Shown here piece by piece: positions 1 through 7,766 of a stretch of DNA of 64,000 bases (position 1 is the stretch's first letter; each line of letters starts with the position of its first letter). Origin of the DNA: Frankia sp. AgB1.9. GTDB taxonomy: Bacteria; Actinomycetota; Actinomycetes; Frankiales; Frankiaceae. Location: contig NZ_JADWYX010000051.1 of assembly GCF_016786355.1 (NCBI RefSeq), positions 1-64,000 of the forward strand. The letters run 5' to 3'. Below the pieces are notes generated by a model. It saw only the letters and a list, made by a program, of their open reading frames with translations, was not told the DNA's origin and did no database searches. The translations under genes and the position numbers were made by a program.

Positions 1-104
1 GCGGATCTGCGGGGAGGCGCCAGGCCAGCCCGGCACGAGGCGGGTGAGCCGCCTCGATGCCGGTGGTCGGACCTCGATGCGAGTCCGACCGTCAGGCCCA
101 CGGG

Positions 105-596
105 TCAGAGCGCGCCTTGCTGGCGACGACGGCTGGCGAGACCGACGGTCAGCAGCACGGCACCGAGGCCGGCACCGGCCAGCGGGAGGGCGGTGCTGGG
201 GTCGGCCATGCCGCCGCCACCCGCCGCGACGCCACCGCCGGCGCCACCGCCCGCGCCACCCACGCCGACGACACCGACGCCCACGCCGCCGACGACGCAG
301 TTGTTCCTGTCCTTGTCCTTGTCGCCGAGGATGCCGTTCGGGAACAGGCCGCCGCCGTCCTTCCCGTCCTTACCATCCTTGCCGTCCTTGTTGCAGTTGT
401 TCTTGTCGTTCAGGATCCCGTTCGGGAACAGGCCGCCATCGTCCTTGCCGTTCTTGTCATCGAGAATGCCGTTGCCCGACTTGTCGCCGGACGCCGTGTC
501 AGCGTGCGCGGCGCCGACGCCGACGCCGAACGTGAGAACCATGCCGGCGATACCGGACAGTCCCACCAGGGCGGCACTCCGTCCCAGTCCCTTCAT
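105..596 (-). CDS. Secreted Asp-rich repeat protein with LPxAG-like wall-sorting signal
   Basis: The 163-residue product has a signal peptide (about residues 1-33, ending AAHADT). The mature part is rich in Asp, Asn and Gly and contains two copies of a GGLFPNGIL block, each followed by a DK/NNC segment. A Gly/Val/Ala-rich stretch follows. The C-terminus has LPLAG, a hydrophobic segment and a basic SRRRQQ tail, which is the layout of a sortase sorting signal with an unusual LPxAG motif. The ATG at 596 was chosen over the longer open frame because a GAGAGGGGA ribosome site precedes it and the signal peptide starts there. I know no precise family. Cell-wall attachment and possible cation binding by the acidic repeats are inference. 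Confidence 0.75.
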   Translation of the reverse strand: MKGLGRSAALVGLSGIAGMVLTFGVGVGAAHADTASGDKSGNGILDDKNGKDDGGLFPNGILNDKNNCNKDGKDGKDGKDGGGLFPNGILGDKDKDRNNCVVGGVGVGVVGVGGAGGGAGGGVAAGGGGMADPSTALPLAGAGLGAVLLTVGLASRRRQQGAL

Positions 597-1029
597 CAGG
601 TCCCCTCTCCCAGAGTTAGTGACTGCGTGATTGCTGCGAGCGACAACATAGCCACTCGACGGCGGAATCCAGCGCAGCCCGCGTCGGCCTCGGACCTGCG
701 GTGATGGCGCGGGCGGGCACACGCCCCGGTCAGCGGCTGCTGGCGGCAAATGCCCGTGCCGGTGGGATGTCCGCCCGTTCTCTGTGCTTCGGCGGCGGCC
801 GTTTTCCCGACTCCTTCTGCGTATTTCCGGAAACCAGCACCACGGAATTGGCCCGGTAAGCCGCCCGTGGGCTCGGTGACCGTTTTTCCCGGCCCGCCCA
901 AACCGCGCCCGGATACGGCGGCGACAGGCCGGGAAACGGCGTCGGCGGCCGTAGCATCCGGGCGTCGGGGGCAGGGGGAGGGAGCGGTTTTCGTGGGCCT
1001 GGAACCGAGGCGACGCGATCCGGCGCGCG
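597..1029. other. Gene-free stretch
   Basis: About 430 bases lie between the divergently placed secreted protein and the orphan reductase fragment. It should hold the promoter of the secreted protein. A 10-bp palindrome TTTCCGGAAA sits at 824-833. I find no convincing gene; the open frame running through it on the plus strand lacks recognisable protein sequence until the flavoprotein begins. Confidence 0.5.
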
Positions 1030-1956
1030 GTGCGCGTCGCGGGCCGACGGGAACGAATCGGGCCCGGCGGGAGCCGCCACGGGGCAGGCCCGCCGCGCGC
1101 AGACCCGCGCCGGCGCGGCCAGCGGGTGTTCGTCGTCGGCGGCGGGCCGGGCGGCCTGCAGGCCGCGGTCAGCGCGGCCCAGCGGGGCCATCACGTCACC
1201 CTGTTCGAGCGCTCCGACCGGCTCGGCGGGCAGGTCCAGCTCGCGGCCAGCGTGCCGAGCCGGGCCGAGTTCCTCGACATCGTCCGCAACCTGATCGCCC
1301 ACGCGCAGCGGGTCGGCGTCGACGTGAAGCTGTCCACCGACGTCGACGCGGACCTACTGCTCGCCGAGAAGCCGGACGCGGTGATCCTCGCGACCGGGGC
1401 GGCGCCGAACGCGCCCTGGTGGGCCGGCGCGGCCGGGTCGGGCCCGGACCACCGGGTCGTCGACGTCCGCGATGTCCTGGAAGGCCGCGCGGCGCCGAGC
1501 GGGAAGGTCGTCGTCATCGACGAGCTGGGCTTCCACCAGGCCACCTCGGTCGCCGAGCTGCTCGCCGACCGGGGCTGCCAGGTCGAGGTGATCACCAACG
1601 GCATGGTCGTCGGCCAGGACCTGGGCGTCACCCTCGACATGGAGCAGTGGAACGTCAAGGCCGCCGCCCGTGGCGTCACCCAGGCCACCGACCTGGTGCC
1701 GATGGGCGCGGCGCCGGCCGAGCACAGCGCGGGCGTCGTGCTGAACCTGCAGCACCACCCGACCGGCACCGACCAGACGCGGGAGGTGGACTGGGTGGTC
1801 TGCGCGGTGCACCAGCGCGCCGAGGACGGCCTTTACAAGGCGCTGCGCGCGGCCGACGACCTGCCCTTCACCCTCCAGCGGGTCGGCGACTGCCTCTCGC
1901 CCCGCCGCGCGCACGCGGCTGTCGTCGAGGGCCAGCGCGCGGCGGTGAGCCTGTGA
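1030..1956 (+). CDS. Orphan FAD/NAD(P)-binding domain of an OYE/FadH-type oxidoreductase (N-terminally truncated)
   Basis: The protein begins properly at VFVVGGGPGGLQAA (a Rossmann GxGxxG fingerprint near residue 35) and ends with VGDCLSPRRAHAAVVEG. These are the FAD/NAD domain and C-terminal signature of 2,4-dienoyl-CoA reductase-like OYE flavoenzymes, including those linked to mycofactocin loci. Family members are about 650-700 residues with an N-terminal FMN TIM barrel and an iron-sulfur cluster. Here only about 308 residues are open, an in-frame stop lies at 952, and no barrel is visible upstream. It precedes the ETF operon on the same strand, so it may be a relic or a free-standing electron-transfer domain. 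The GTG start is uncertain. Confidence 0.7.
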   Translation: MRVAGRRERIGPGGSRHGAGPPRADPRRRGQRVFVVGGGPGGLQAAVSAAQRGHHVTLFERSDRLGGQVQLAASVPSRAEFLDIVRNLIAHAQRVGVDVKLSTDVDADLLLAEKPDAVILATGAAPNAPWWAGAAGSGPDHRVVDVRDVLEGRAAPSGKVVVIDELGFHQATSVAELLADRGCQVEVITNGMVVGQDLGVTLDMEQWNVKAAARGVTQATDLVPMGAAPAEHSAGVVLNLQHHPTGTDQTREVDWVVCAVHQRAEDGLYKALRAADDLPFTLQRVGDCLSPRRAHAAVVEGQRAAVSL

Positions 1957-2099
1957 GCGCAGGAGTGAGCGAGCGGAGTGGTCGTCCGAGGCACGAGGAC
2001 GGCCGCGAGCAGGGGTCCCCGTTCGGCGCGGATGCGACGAGCGGGGGAGCGATGAGTGAAGCGACGGAGCGAACTAGAGGCATTGTGAGCGAGGGCACA
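1957..2099 (+). other. Spacer with GAGCGA/GAGCGG-type short repeats
   Basis: The 143-base spacer between the reductase fragment and fixB has repeated GAGCGAGCGGAG / GAAGCGACGGAGCGA motifs. Such low-complexity spacers are common in high-GC actinobacteria. An ATG at 2052 within it opens into the fixB frame but encodes low-complexity sequence, so I start fixB at 2100. Confidence 0.4.
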
Positions 2100-3266
2100 A
2101 TGACTGAGATGATCCACGAGACCGACCTCGCCGATCCGGCGGAGATCCCCTCGCTGGCGACAGGCGACGCGGTCCCGCCCGCCATCGCCGGGACCGTCGC
2201 GCTGGTCGTGGCCCGCGGCGGCGCGGTGCCGCCGGGCGGCCCCGAGGCCGCGGCGGAGGCCGGCGGGCGGGTACTCGTCATCGGCTCCGGAGCCGGCGAG
2301 GCTGCCGAGGCGCTACACCGGGCGACCGGCGGCGGACCGGCGACCGAGGTCTGGTGGGCCGACACCGGTCCGGGGCTGCGCGCAGGAGCGCTCGCCGCGT
2401 CGCTGGCACCGGTACTCGCGAACGCGGACCTCGTGGTGCTGCCCGCCTCCGCCGACGGGCGTGACCTCGCGCCGCGGCTCGCCGCCGCCCTCGACGTCCC
2501 CCTGCTGGCCGGCGCGGGCGCGGCGCGGCTCGGCGCCGACGGCGAGATCGTCGCCGAGCTGTCCCGGGTCGACGGGCGGCTGCTCGTCACGGCGACCTGC
2601 GCGGCGCCCGCGGTCGCCACCCTGCTGCCCGGCGCGCGGTCCGTGCACGGCGTGCCCACCGATCCGGTCGCCGCCGCGATCCCGGCCCAACCGGACGGCG
2701 GGCCCACCGCCATCGCGTTGCCGGCCCCACCGGCCGCGCTGGTCGACGTCGAGGTCCTGGAGGTGCTGGAGCCGGACCCGGCGACGATGGACCTCGGCGA
2801 GGCGCGCCGGGTGCTCGGCGGCGGCGCCGGGCTGGTCGCCCGGACCGGCGCGCTCGCGGCGGTCGCGCCGGCGGCGGCGTTCGAGCTGCTCGCGGGCGTC
2901 GCGGCGGCGCTCGGGGCCTCGGCCGGGGCGACCCGGGTGGTCACCGACGCCGGCTGGATGAGCTACGACCGGCAGATCGGCACCACCGGCGTCACCCTCG
3001 ACCCGGAGCTGTACCTCGCGTTCGGGGTCTCCGGCGCGAGCCAGCACACCGGCGGGCTGGGCGCGCCCGGCCACGTCGTGTCGATCAACACCGACCCGAG
3101 CTGCCCGATGACGTCGATGGCCGACCTCGGCCTCGTCACCGACGCGGGCGGCCTGCTGGTCGAGCTCGCCCGCCGGCTCGGCGTCCCCCTCCCGGCCGGC
3201 GTCCCTCTCCCGACCGGCGGAGATGCCGCCGTGCCCGAACCGCGTGGGGAGGCCACGAGTGTCTGA
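2100..3266 (+). CDS. fixB: Electron transfer flavoprotein alpha subunit (FixB-like, mycofactocin-associated type)
   Basis: The 388-residue protein has the ETF-alpha layout: an N-terminal alpha/beta domain, an Ala-rich middle and the conserved C-terminal FAD-binding region, with GASQHTGG near residue 311 and SINTDPSCPM after it. It should pair with the FixA-like protein four genes downstream and pass electrons to FixC. The ATG at 2100 was chosen because conserved sequence follows shortly after it; an ATG at 2109 is an alternative. The gene overlaps fixC by 8 bases, so translation is probably coupled. Assignment to the mycofactocin-associated ETF subfamily rests on remembered family sequence and on the adjacent OYE-type fragment. 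Confidence 0.85.
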   Translation: MTEMIHETDLADPAEIPSLATGDAVPPAIAGTVALVVARGGAVPPGGPEAAAEAGGRVLVIGSGAGEAAEALHRATGGGPATEVWWADTGPGLRAGALAASLAPVLANADLVVLPASADGRDLAPRLAAALDVPLLAGAGAARLGADGEIVAELSRVDGRLLVTATCAAPAVATLLPGARSVHGVPTDPVAAAIPAQPDGGPTAIALPAPPAALVDVEVLEVLEPDPATMDLGEARRVLGGGAGLVARTGALAAVAPAAAFELLAGVAAALGASAGATRVVTDAGWMSYDRQIGTTGVTLDPELYLAFGVSGASQHTGGLGAPGHVVSINTDPSCPMTSMADLGLVTDAGGLLVELARRLGVPLPAGVPLPTGGDAAVPEPRGEATSV

Positions 3267-4575
3267 CGAGAAGGCGCCCGACGTCGACGTGATCGTCGTC
3301 GGCGCTGGGCCGGCCGGCGCGGCGGCGGCGCTGACGGCGGCCCGCGCGGGCGCGTCGGTGGTGCTGCTGGAGCGCGGCCCGTTCCCCGGCTCGAAGAACG
3401 TCTACGGCGGGGTCATCTACGGCCGGATCCTCGACGAGGTGCTGCCGAACTGGTGGGAGGAGGTGCCGGTCGAGCGCTGGGTGGTCCGCCGCTCGACGAT
3501 GATCCTCACCGAGACCCAGGCGCTGACCGTCGACTTCCGCACCCAGGCCTGGGCCGGACCGCCCTACAACGGCATGACCGCCTACCGGGCCGACTTCGAC
3601 AGCTGGCTGGCCGGCAAGGCGACCGCGGCTGGGGCCCGGCTGGTGACGTCGACGGTCGCGACCGGGCTGCTGCGCGACGCCACCGGGCGGGTCGTCGGCG
3701 TGCGCACCGACCGCGCCGACGGCGAGCTGCGGGCCAAGGTCGTCATCGCGGCGGACGGCGTCAACTCCTTCCTGGCCAAGGAGCTCGGCCTGCTGCCGAA
3801 AGCCGAGCCGAAGCACCTCACGCTGGGCGTCAAGGAGGTCCTGTCGCTGGGGCGCGAGGTGATCGACGAACGGTTCGGCCTGCGCGGCTCCGAGGGCCTC
3901 GACATCGAGATGCTCGGCAACACCCGGGGCATCCCGGGCGGCGGCTTCCTCTACACGAACAGCGACACGGTCGCCATCGGCGCGGTGCTCGCCCTGCCGG
4001 GGCTCGCCGCCGCGAAGGTGCGGCCTGAGGAGATCATCGCCGACCTGAAGGGCCACCCGGCGATCGCGCCCTACCTGCGCGGCGCGACGGTGAAGGAGTA
4101 CGCGGCCCACCTGATCCCGGAGGGCGGCTACGACCACATGCCGCCGCTCGCCGCCGACGGGCTGCTCATCGCCGGCGACGCGGCCGGGATGACGCTGGCC
4201 GCCGGGATCTGGCTGGAGGGCGTGAACTTCGCCCTCGGCTCCGGGCTGGTCGCGGGCCGGGTCGCCGCCGAGGCGGCCGCGGCGGGCGACGCGTCGAAGA
4301 AGCGGCTCGGCGCCTACCGCGCCGAGCTGGAGAAGCAGTTCGTCCTGGCCGACCACAAGCGGCTGCGCGGCGCGCCGGAGATCATCCTCTCGGAGCGGAT
4401 CCAGCGCCGCTACCCGGGCCTGATGGCCGACCTGGTCGAGAGCCTGTTCACGGTCACGAACCCGGAGCCGAAGCCGGGCGCGCTCGCCCTGCTGCGCCGC
4501 GCGGCCAAGCGCAACGGCGTCACCCTGCGCGAGCTCGCCAGCGACGGTGTGAAGATCGGAAAGGTGTTCCGTTGA
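3259..4575 (+). CDS. fixC: FixC-like FAD-dependent electron transfer flavoprotein:quinone oxidoreductase
   Basis: This 438-residue flavoprotein starts with a dinucleotide-binding motif (G15-A-G17-P-A-G20) and continues as the FixC/ETF-QO family, including LLIAGDAAG in the second FAD contact. In FixABCX complexes it accepts electrons from the FixAB flavoprotein and passes them to quinone or, through FixX, to ferredoxin at the membrane. The GTG at 3259 was chosen because GGGGAGG lies 7 bases upstream and it overlaps the fixB stop. The stop overlaps the fixX start (TTGA). Function in this organism is inferred from family and operon. Confidence 0.9.
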   Translation: MSDEKAPDVDVIVVGAGPAGAAAALTAARAGASVVLLERGPFPGSKNVYGGVIYGRILDEVLPNWWEEVPVERWVVRRSTMILTETQALTVDFRTQAWAGPPYNGMTAYRADFDSWLAGKATAAGARLVTSTVATGLLRDATGRVVGVRTDRADGELRAKVVIAADGVNSFLAKELGLLPKAEPKHLTLGVKEVLSLGREVIDERFGLRGSEGLDIEMLGNTRGIPGGGFLYTNSDTVAIGAVLALPGLAAAKVRPEEIIADLKGHPAIAPYLRGATVKEYAAHLIPEGGYDHMPPLAADGLLIAGDAAGMTLAAGIWLEGVNFALGSGLVAGRVAAEAAAAGDASKKRLGAYRAELEKQFVLADHKRLRGAPEIILSERIQRRYPGLMADLVESLFTVTNPEPKPGALALLRRAAKRNGVTLRELASDGVKIGKVFR

Positions 4576-5015
4576 GCCGCTTCGGCTTCCGCAAGGCCTC
4601 GGCGGCCGGCGTAGGCGCCAGCCCCACGGCGGCCCCGGACACGGCTTTGGCCGTCCCGGCACCGACACCCCTGGCCCCGACAGCCGCGATGCCACCCGCC
4701 GCGACGGCGTCAACGGCGGCGGGCGAGCGGTATGGCGAGCTGGCGTTCGACGATCGCATGGCGACGGTCGACTTCCGGGTCGGCGAACGGGCACACATCG
4801 TCGTCGACTCCGACGTCTGCCGGTCGTGCACCACCAGGGCCTGCGTCACGGCCTGCCCGGCGGACCTGTTCGCCCCGACCTCCGACGGCGGCATCCTGTT
4901 CAACTACGAGCAGTGCTTCGAGTGCGGCACCTGCTACCAGGTCTGCAACGGCGAGGGCGCGATCACCTGGACCTATCCCGACGGCGGCCACGGCGTCGTC
5001 TTCCGCCAGGGCTGA
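4572..5015 (+). CDS. fixX: FixX-like ferredoxin with extended N-terminus
   Basis: The C-terminal 85 residues are a FixX ferredoxin: Cys83, 86, 91 and 95 (CRSCTTRACVTACP), then Cys115, 118, 121 and 125 (CFECGTCYQVC), and the typical ITWTYPDGGHGVVF end. Usual FixX is about 95 residues. Starting at the TTG coupled to the fixC stop gives 147 residues, with an Ala/Pro/Thr-rich tail of about 50. ATG codons at 4689 and 4758 would give shorter, more typical forms. The protein would carry electrons between FixC and an external acceptor. The start is the main uncertainty. Confidence 0.88.
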   Translation: MSRFGFRKASAAGVGASPTAAPDTALAVPAPTPLAPTAAMPPAATASTAAGERYGELAFDDRMATVDFRVGERAHIVVDSDVCRSCTTRACVTACPADLFAPTSDGGILFNYEQCFECGTCYQVCNGEGAITWTYPDGGHGVVFRQG

Positions 5016-5019
5016 GGGC

Positions 5020-6108
5020 ATGAGCGTGCACACGAACGGACCGTCCCCCGTCACCCCGTCCTCCAGCAGCCCGGTCCCGCGGGCCGCGCCGCCGGCCCCC
5101 GACGACACCTCGGGTGGGCCGCTCGTCGCGGTCTGCCTGCGGGTGGCCGACCTGCGGCCGCAGGTCGACCCGCTGACCGGCGCGCTGACCCAGTCCGCGC
5201 ACGGGGTGGGCCTCTCGGCCGCCGACGAGGCGGCGCTGGAGCGGGCGCTGACCATCGCCGAGGCCTGGTCGGGCCGGGTGCTCGCGCTGGCCGCAGGGCC
5301 GCCGATCGTCGACGGACCGCTGCGCGCCGCCTCGGCACTCGGCGCCCGGCCGCTGCGGGTCGCCTGGCCGCCCGCCGAGCCCGCGGCCCACGGCGGCCCG
5401 GGGCACGGCCACGACATCCCTGACCAGCGCGACCCCGAGCCGTTCGGCCCGGCCTCCCAGTACCTCGCGGACGTCGCCGGCGACACCCGCGCGCTGGCCG
5501 TGGCACTGGTGGACGCGATTCGCGCGGTCGGCGAGCCGGCCCTGGTCCTCTGCGGCGACCACTCCCCCGACCGCGGCACCGGCGCGCTGCCCGCGCAGCT
5601 GGCCGACGCTCTCGGTGCCGCGCAGGCGCTCGGCCTCGTCGACCTGCGCGTCGAACCCCAGCCGGTCGGCGAGCCCCGCGAGGTCGGCGACGCCCAGCAG
5701 GTCGGCGAGCGCCGGCTGCTCGGTGAGCGCCGGCTCGACGGGGGGCGCCGGGAGCGGCTGCGGATCCCGACGCCGGCGGTGTGCTCGGCCGAGGCGGCCG
5801 GCGTCCGGCTGCGCCGCGCGTCGCTGCCGGCGCTGCTCGCCACCGGCGACGCCGCGGTCCCGGTCGTCGAACCGGCCGGCGCCGCGGACCTGGCCGGCGC
5901 GGTCCGGGTCGAGTCGGTCCGCGCCTATCGCCCGCGTACCCGGGTGGTCCCGCCACCGGCCGGCGCGACGCCCCGGGACCGGCTGCTCGCGCTGACCGGC
6001 GCGCTCGTCGCCCACGAACCTCCCATGATCGTCGGGCCGGCCAGTGCGGCCGAGGCCGCCGACGCCCTGCTGGCCTACCTCACCCGCGCCGGCTACCTGA
6101 CCGACTGA
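5020..6108 (+). CDS. fixA: Electron transfer flavoprotein beta subunit (FixA-like, mycofactocin-associated type)
   Basis: The 362-residue protein opens with an ETF-beta fold (AVCLRVADLRPQVDPLTG), has VLCGDHSPDRGTG in the nucleotide-binding region and ends with RRASLPALL. It lies 4 bases after fixX, so the order is B-C-X-A rather than the usual A-B-C-X. Residues about 216-239 are an insertion of four six-residue repeats (VGEPRE/VGDAQQ/VGERRL/LGERRL) encoded by an 18-bp tandem repeat. The His/Gly-rich HGGPGHGHD stretch around residue 125 is also unusual. It should form the FAD/AMP-binding heterodimer with FixB. Confidence 0.83.
   Translation: MSVHTNGPSPVTPSSSSPVPRAAPPAPDDTSGGPLVAVCLRVADLRPQVDPLTGALTQSAHGVGLSAADEAALERALTIAEAWSGRVLALAAGPPIVDGPLRAASALGARPLRVAWPPAEPAAHGGPGHGHDIPDQRDPEPFGPASQYLADVAGDTRALAVALVDAIRAVGEPALVLCGDHSPDRGTGALPAQLADALGAAQALGLVDLRVEPQPVGEPREVGDAQQVGERRLLGERRLDGGRRERLRIPTPAVCSAEAAGVRLRRASLPALLATGDAAVPVVEPAGAADLAGAVRVESVRAYRPRTRVVPPPAGATPRDRLLALTGALVAHEPPMIVGPASAAEAADALLAYLTRAGYLTD
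5665..5736 (+). repeat. Four 18-bp tandem repeats inside fixA
   Basis: Units begin at 5665, 5683, 5701 and 5719, each starting GTCGG or CTCGG. They keep the frame and insert four six-residue units into a loop of the ETF-beta protein. This is probably slippage-generated length variation. Confidence 0.8.
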
Positions 6109-6235
6109 CCTCCTGACCGACCGACACTGCCGTGGCCTGGGGTTTTGTCCCAGGCGCGACGGGGATGACCCGGAGTTGTCGGCTCCGGGCCTGGAGACGC
6201 GGGGCCAGGTTCTCGACCCGAGAGGCGGCCCCAGC

Positions 6236-6631
6236 ATGAAGCAGGACGAGCTTGTGTCCGCGATCCGCGTGACCGGCGGCTTCGCGTCGGCGGGGCAGGC
6301 CGAGACGGCGGCCCGAGCCACCCTCACGGTCCTCGGGGAACGGCTCTCCGGCGGCGAGACCCGGGACCTCGCCGCCCAGCTACCCGCCGCGTTCGCCGAG
6401 GCGCTCCCACCGGTCGGCGCCGGCGAGCGGTTCGACGTGAACGAGTTCTACCGGCGGGTCGCCTCGATCGAGGGTGACTCGTGCACGGCGCCCAAGGCCC
6501 GCCGTCACGCCCGCGCGGTCGTGGCGGCGCTGAAGGCCAGCGTCTCGCCGGCGGAGTTCGAGGACGTCGCGGGCCAGCTCCCGGGCGACTACGCCGACCT
6601 GCTCAGCCGCGAGCCTGTGATCCACTACTGA
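6236..6631 (+). CDS. DUF2267 domain protein
   Basis: The 131-residue protein fits DUF2267: MKQDELVSAIRVTGG at the start, an LxxRLSGGE-like segment, AAQLPAAFAEALPP, FDVNEFYRRVA, and a second half ending LPGDYADLL. Members are small helical proteins of unknown function, often stress-associated in actinobacteria. The ATG at 6236 follows a GAGGCGG ribosome site. It stands alone between the fix operon and the Cas6-like gene. Confidence 0.82.
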   Translation: MKQDELVSAIRVTGGFASAGQAETAARATLTVLGERLSGGETRDLAAQLPAAFAEALPPVGAGERFDVNEFYRRVASIEGDSCTAPKARRHARAVVAALKASVSPAEFEDVAGQLPGDYADLLSREPVIHY

Positions 6632-6896
6632 GGGCGTCCGAGCGGTCGTCGTCGGACCGACGTAACGGTCCCGTCGTCGCGGGTTAAATTTCCGCCGATA
6701 GCATTTCTTTGGGGCCGCCAGCCGCGTATTCGGACGAACGGGTCGGGGACGGGACGGTCGGGCGCAAAACAGTCGTTCTCCCTTGAAAACCGGTTTCGAC
6801 GTCGTGCCACGGCGACCCCAGCTACCGCGTCGGTGACGTGGTCGGCTACGCTCCCCGCCTGCGGGGCGACGGATCGTAGAAGACTGGTCGCCGACC

Positions 6897-7754
6897 GTGC
6901 GGGACCGATGGCGGAGGCTTCGGATGCCGTCGATGCTTGTGCTCCGGTTGGCTGGTGCCATTCCGGACGTCGCCCCACGCTGGCTGCTCGGCGCGGCCAG
7001 CGCGATCTGCGAGCCGGGCGTCGGCGAGGCGCCCACCCAGGCCCGGCCGTTCAGCGTAGGCGCCGTCGTGCCCGTCGTCGTCGAGGACGCCCGCGTGCCC
7101 GTGGCGTCCTGGCGGCTGGGCTGGCTGGATGACGACGCCCCGCCACCGGGCTGGCCGCCGGCCGAGGTCCGGTTCGGCTCCCGGGCCCGGACCGTGCTGG
7201 CCGCCGAGCTGCACCGCCGGTCCTATGCCGAGCTCGCGCAGGGCACCCCGGCCCGCCACGTCCGGCTGACGATGACCACCCCGACCTTCTTCGCCCTGGA
7301 CGGTCGCGACCTGCCGCTGCCCGACCCGGCACTGATGATCCGTGGCCTGCTGGCCCGGTGGAACAGCTACGCGCCCGGCCCGCTGCGGATCGGTGCCGAC
7401 GACGCCAGTGCGCTCGTCGACGCGGTCTACCTCGACGGGATGTGGGGCGCGAGCGCCGACGTCGAGCTGGGCCACGGGCTGCGCCAGACCGGCTTCGTCG
7501 GCCAGGCCGATCTGCGGCTGCTGGCCGCCACCTCGGACTACAGCGCCACGATGTTCACCGCGCTCACCCGGTTCGCCGCCTACGCGGGAATCGGCGCCAG
7601 GACCGCCTACGGGTTCGGCGCCGTCGACGTCGACATCGTCGACGTGCCCGTCCCACGGCGCCCGGTAACCGCGGCCGCGTCGGCCGGTCCACGCCACGCG
7701 GGAACTCTCACCTCGACGCGCCCACCCCGGCTGGCCACCTCTCCACTGACCTGA
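6897..7754 (+). CDS. Orphan Cas6-like RAMP protein
   Basis: The middle (LTMTTPTFF, then LPDPALMIRGLLARWNSYAP) and the C-terminus (TGFVGQADLR..., GIGARTAYGFG) match the Cas6 pre-crRNA endoribonuclease family, including the terminal Gly-rich RNA-binding loop. Cas6 enzymes cut CRISPR repeat RNA and normally have a catalytic His in the N-terminal third. Counting from the GTG start, the first His here is residue 106, so a conventional catalytic His is missing. No CRISPR repeat array or other cas gene is visible in the window. ATG codons at 6924 and 6933 are alternative starts. It is convergent with the LuxR-type gene, 12 bases apart. Confidence 0.72.
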   Translation: MRDRWRRLRMPSMLVLRLAGAIPDVAPRWLLGAASAICEPGVGEAPTQARPFSVGAVVPVVVEDARVPVASWRLGWLDDDAPPPGWPPAEVRFGSRARTVLAAELHRRSYAELAQGTPARHVRLTMTTPTFFALDGRDLPLPDPALMIRGLLARWNSYAPGPLRIGADDASALVDAVYLDGMWGASADVELGHGLRQTGFVGQADLRLLAATSDYSATMFTALTRFAAYAGIGARTAYGFGAVDVDIVDVPVPRRPVTAAASAGPRHAGTLTSTRPPRLATSPLT

Positions 7755-7766
7755 CCCGTCCAGGCG

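Noticed and set aside
750-2099. The plus-strand open frame running from 750 into fixB
   Set aside because: Its first 440 codons are Arg/Pro-rich shadow sequence of the opposite frames; ETF-alpha sequence begins only near 2100.
2100-6108. Assigning the Fix genes to nitrogenase electron supply
   Set aside because: No nif gene is in view and the ETF subunits resemble mycofactocin-associated forms, so a nitrogen-fixation role would be a guess.
6632-7766. A CRISPR array near the Cas6-like gene
   Set aside because: I looked for regularly spaced 25-40-bp repeats around the gene and throughout the window and found none.
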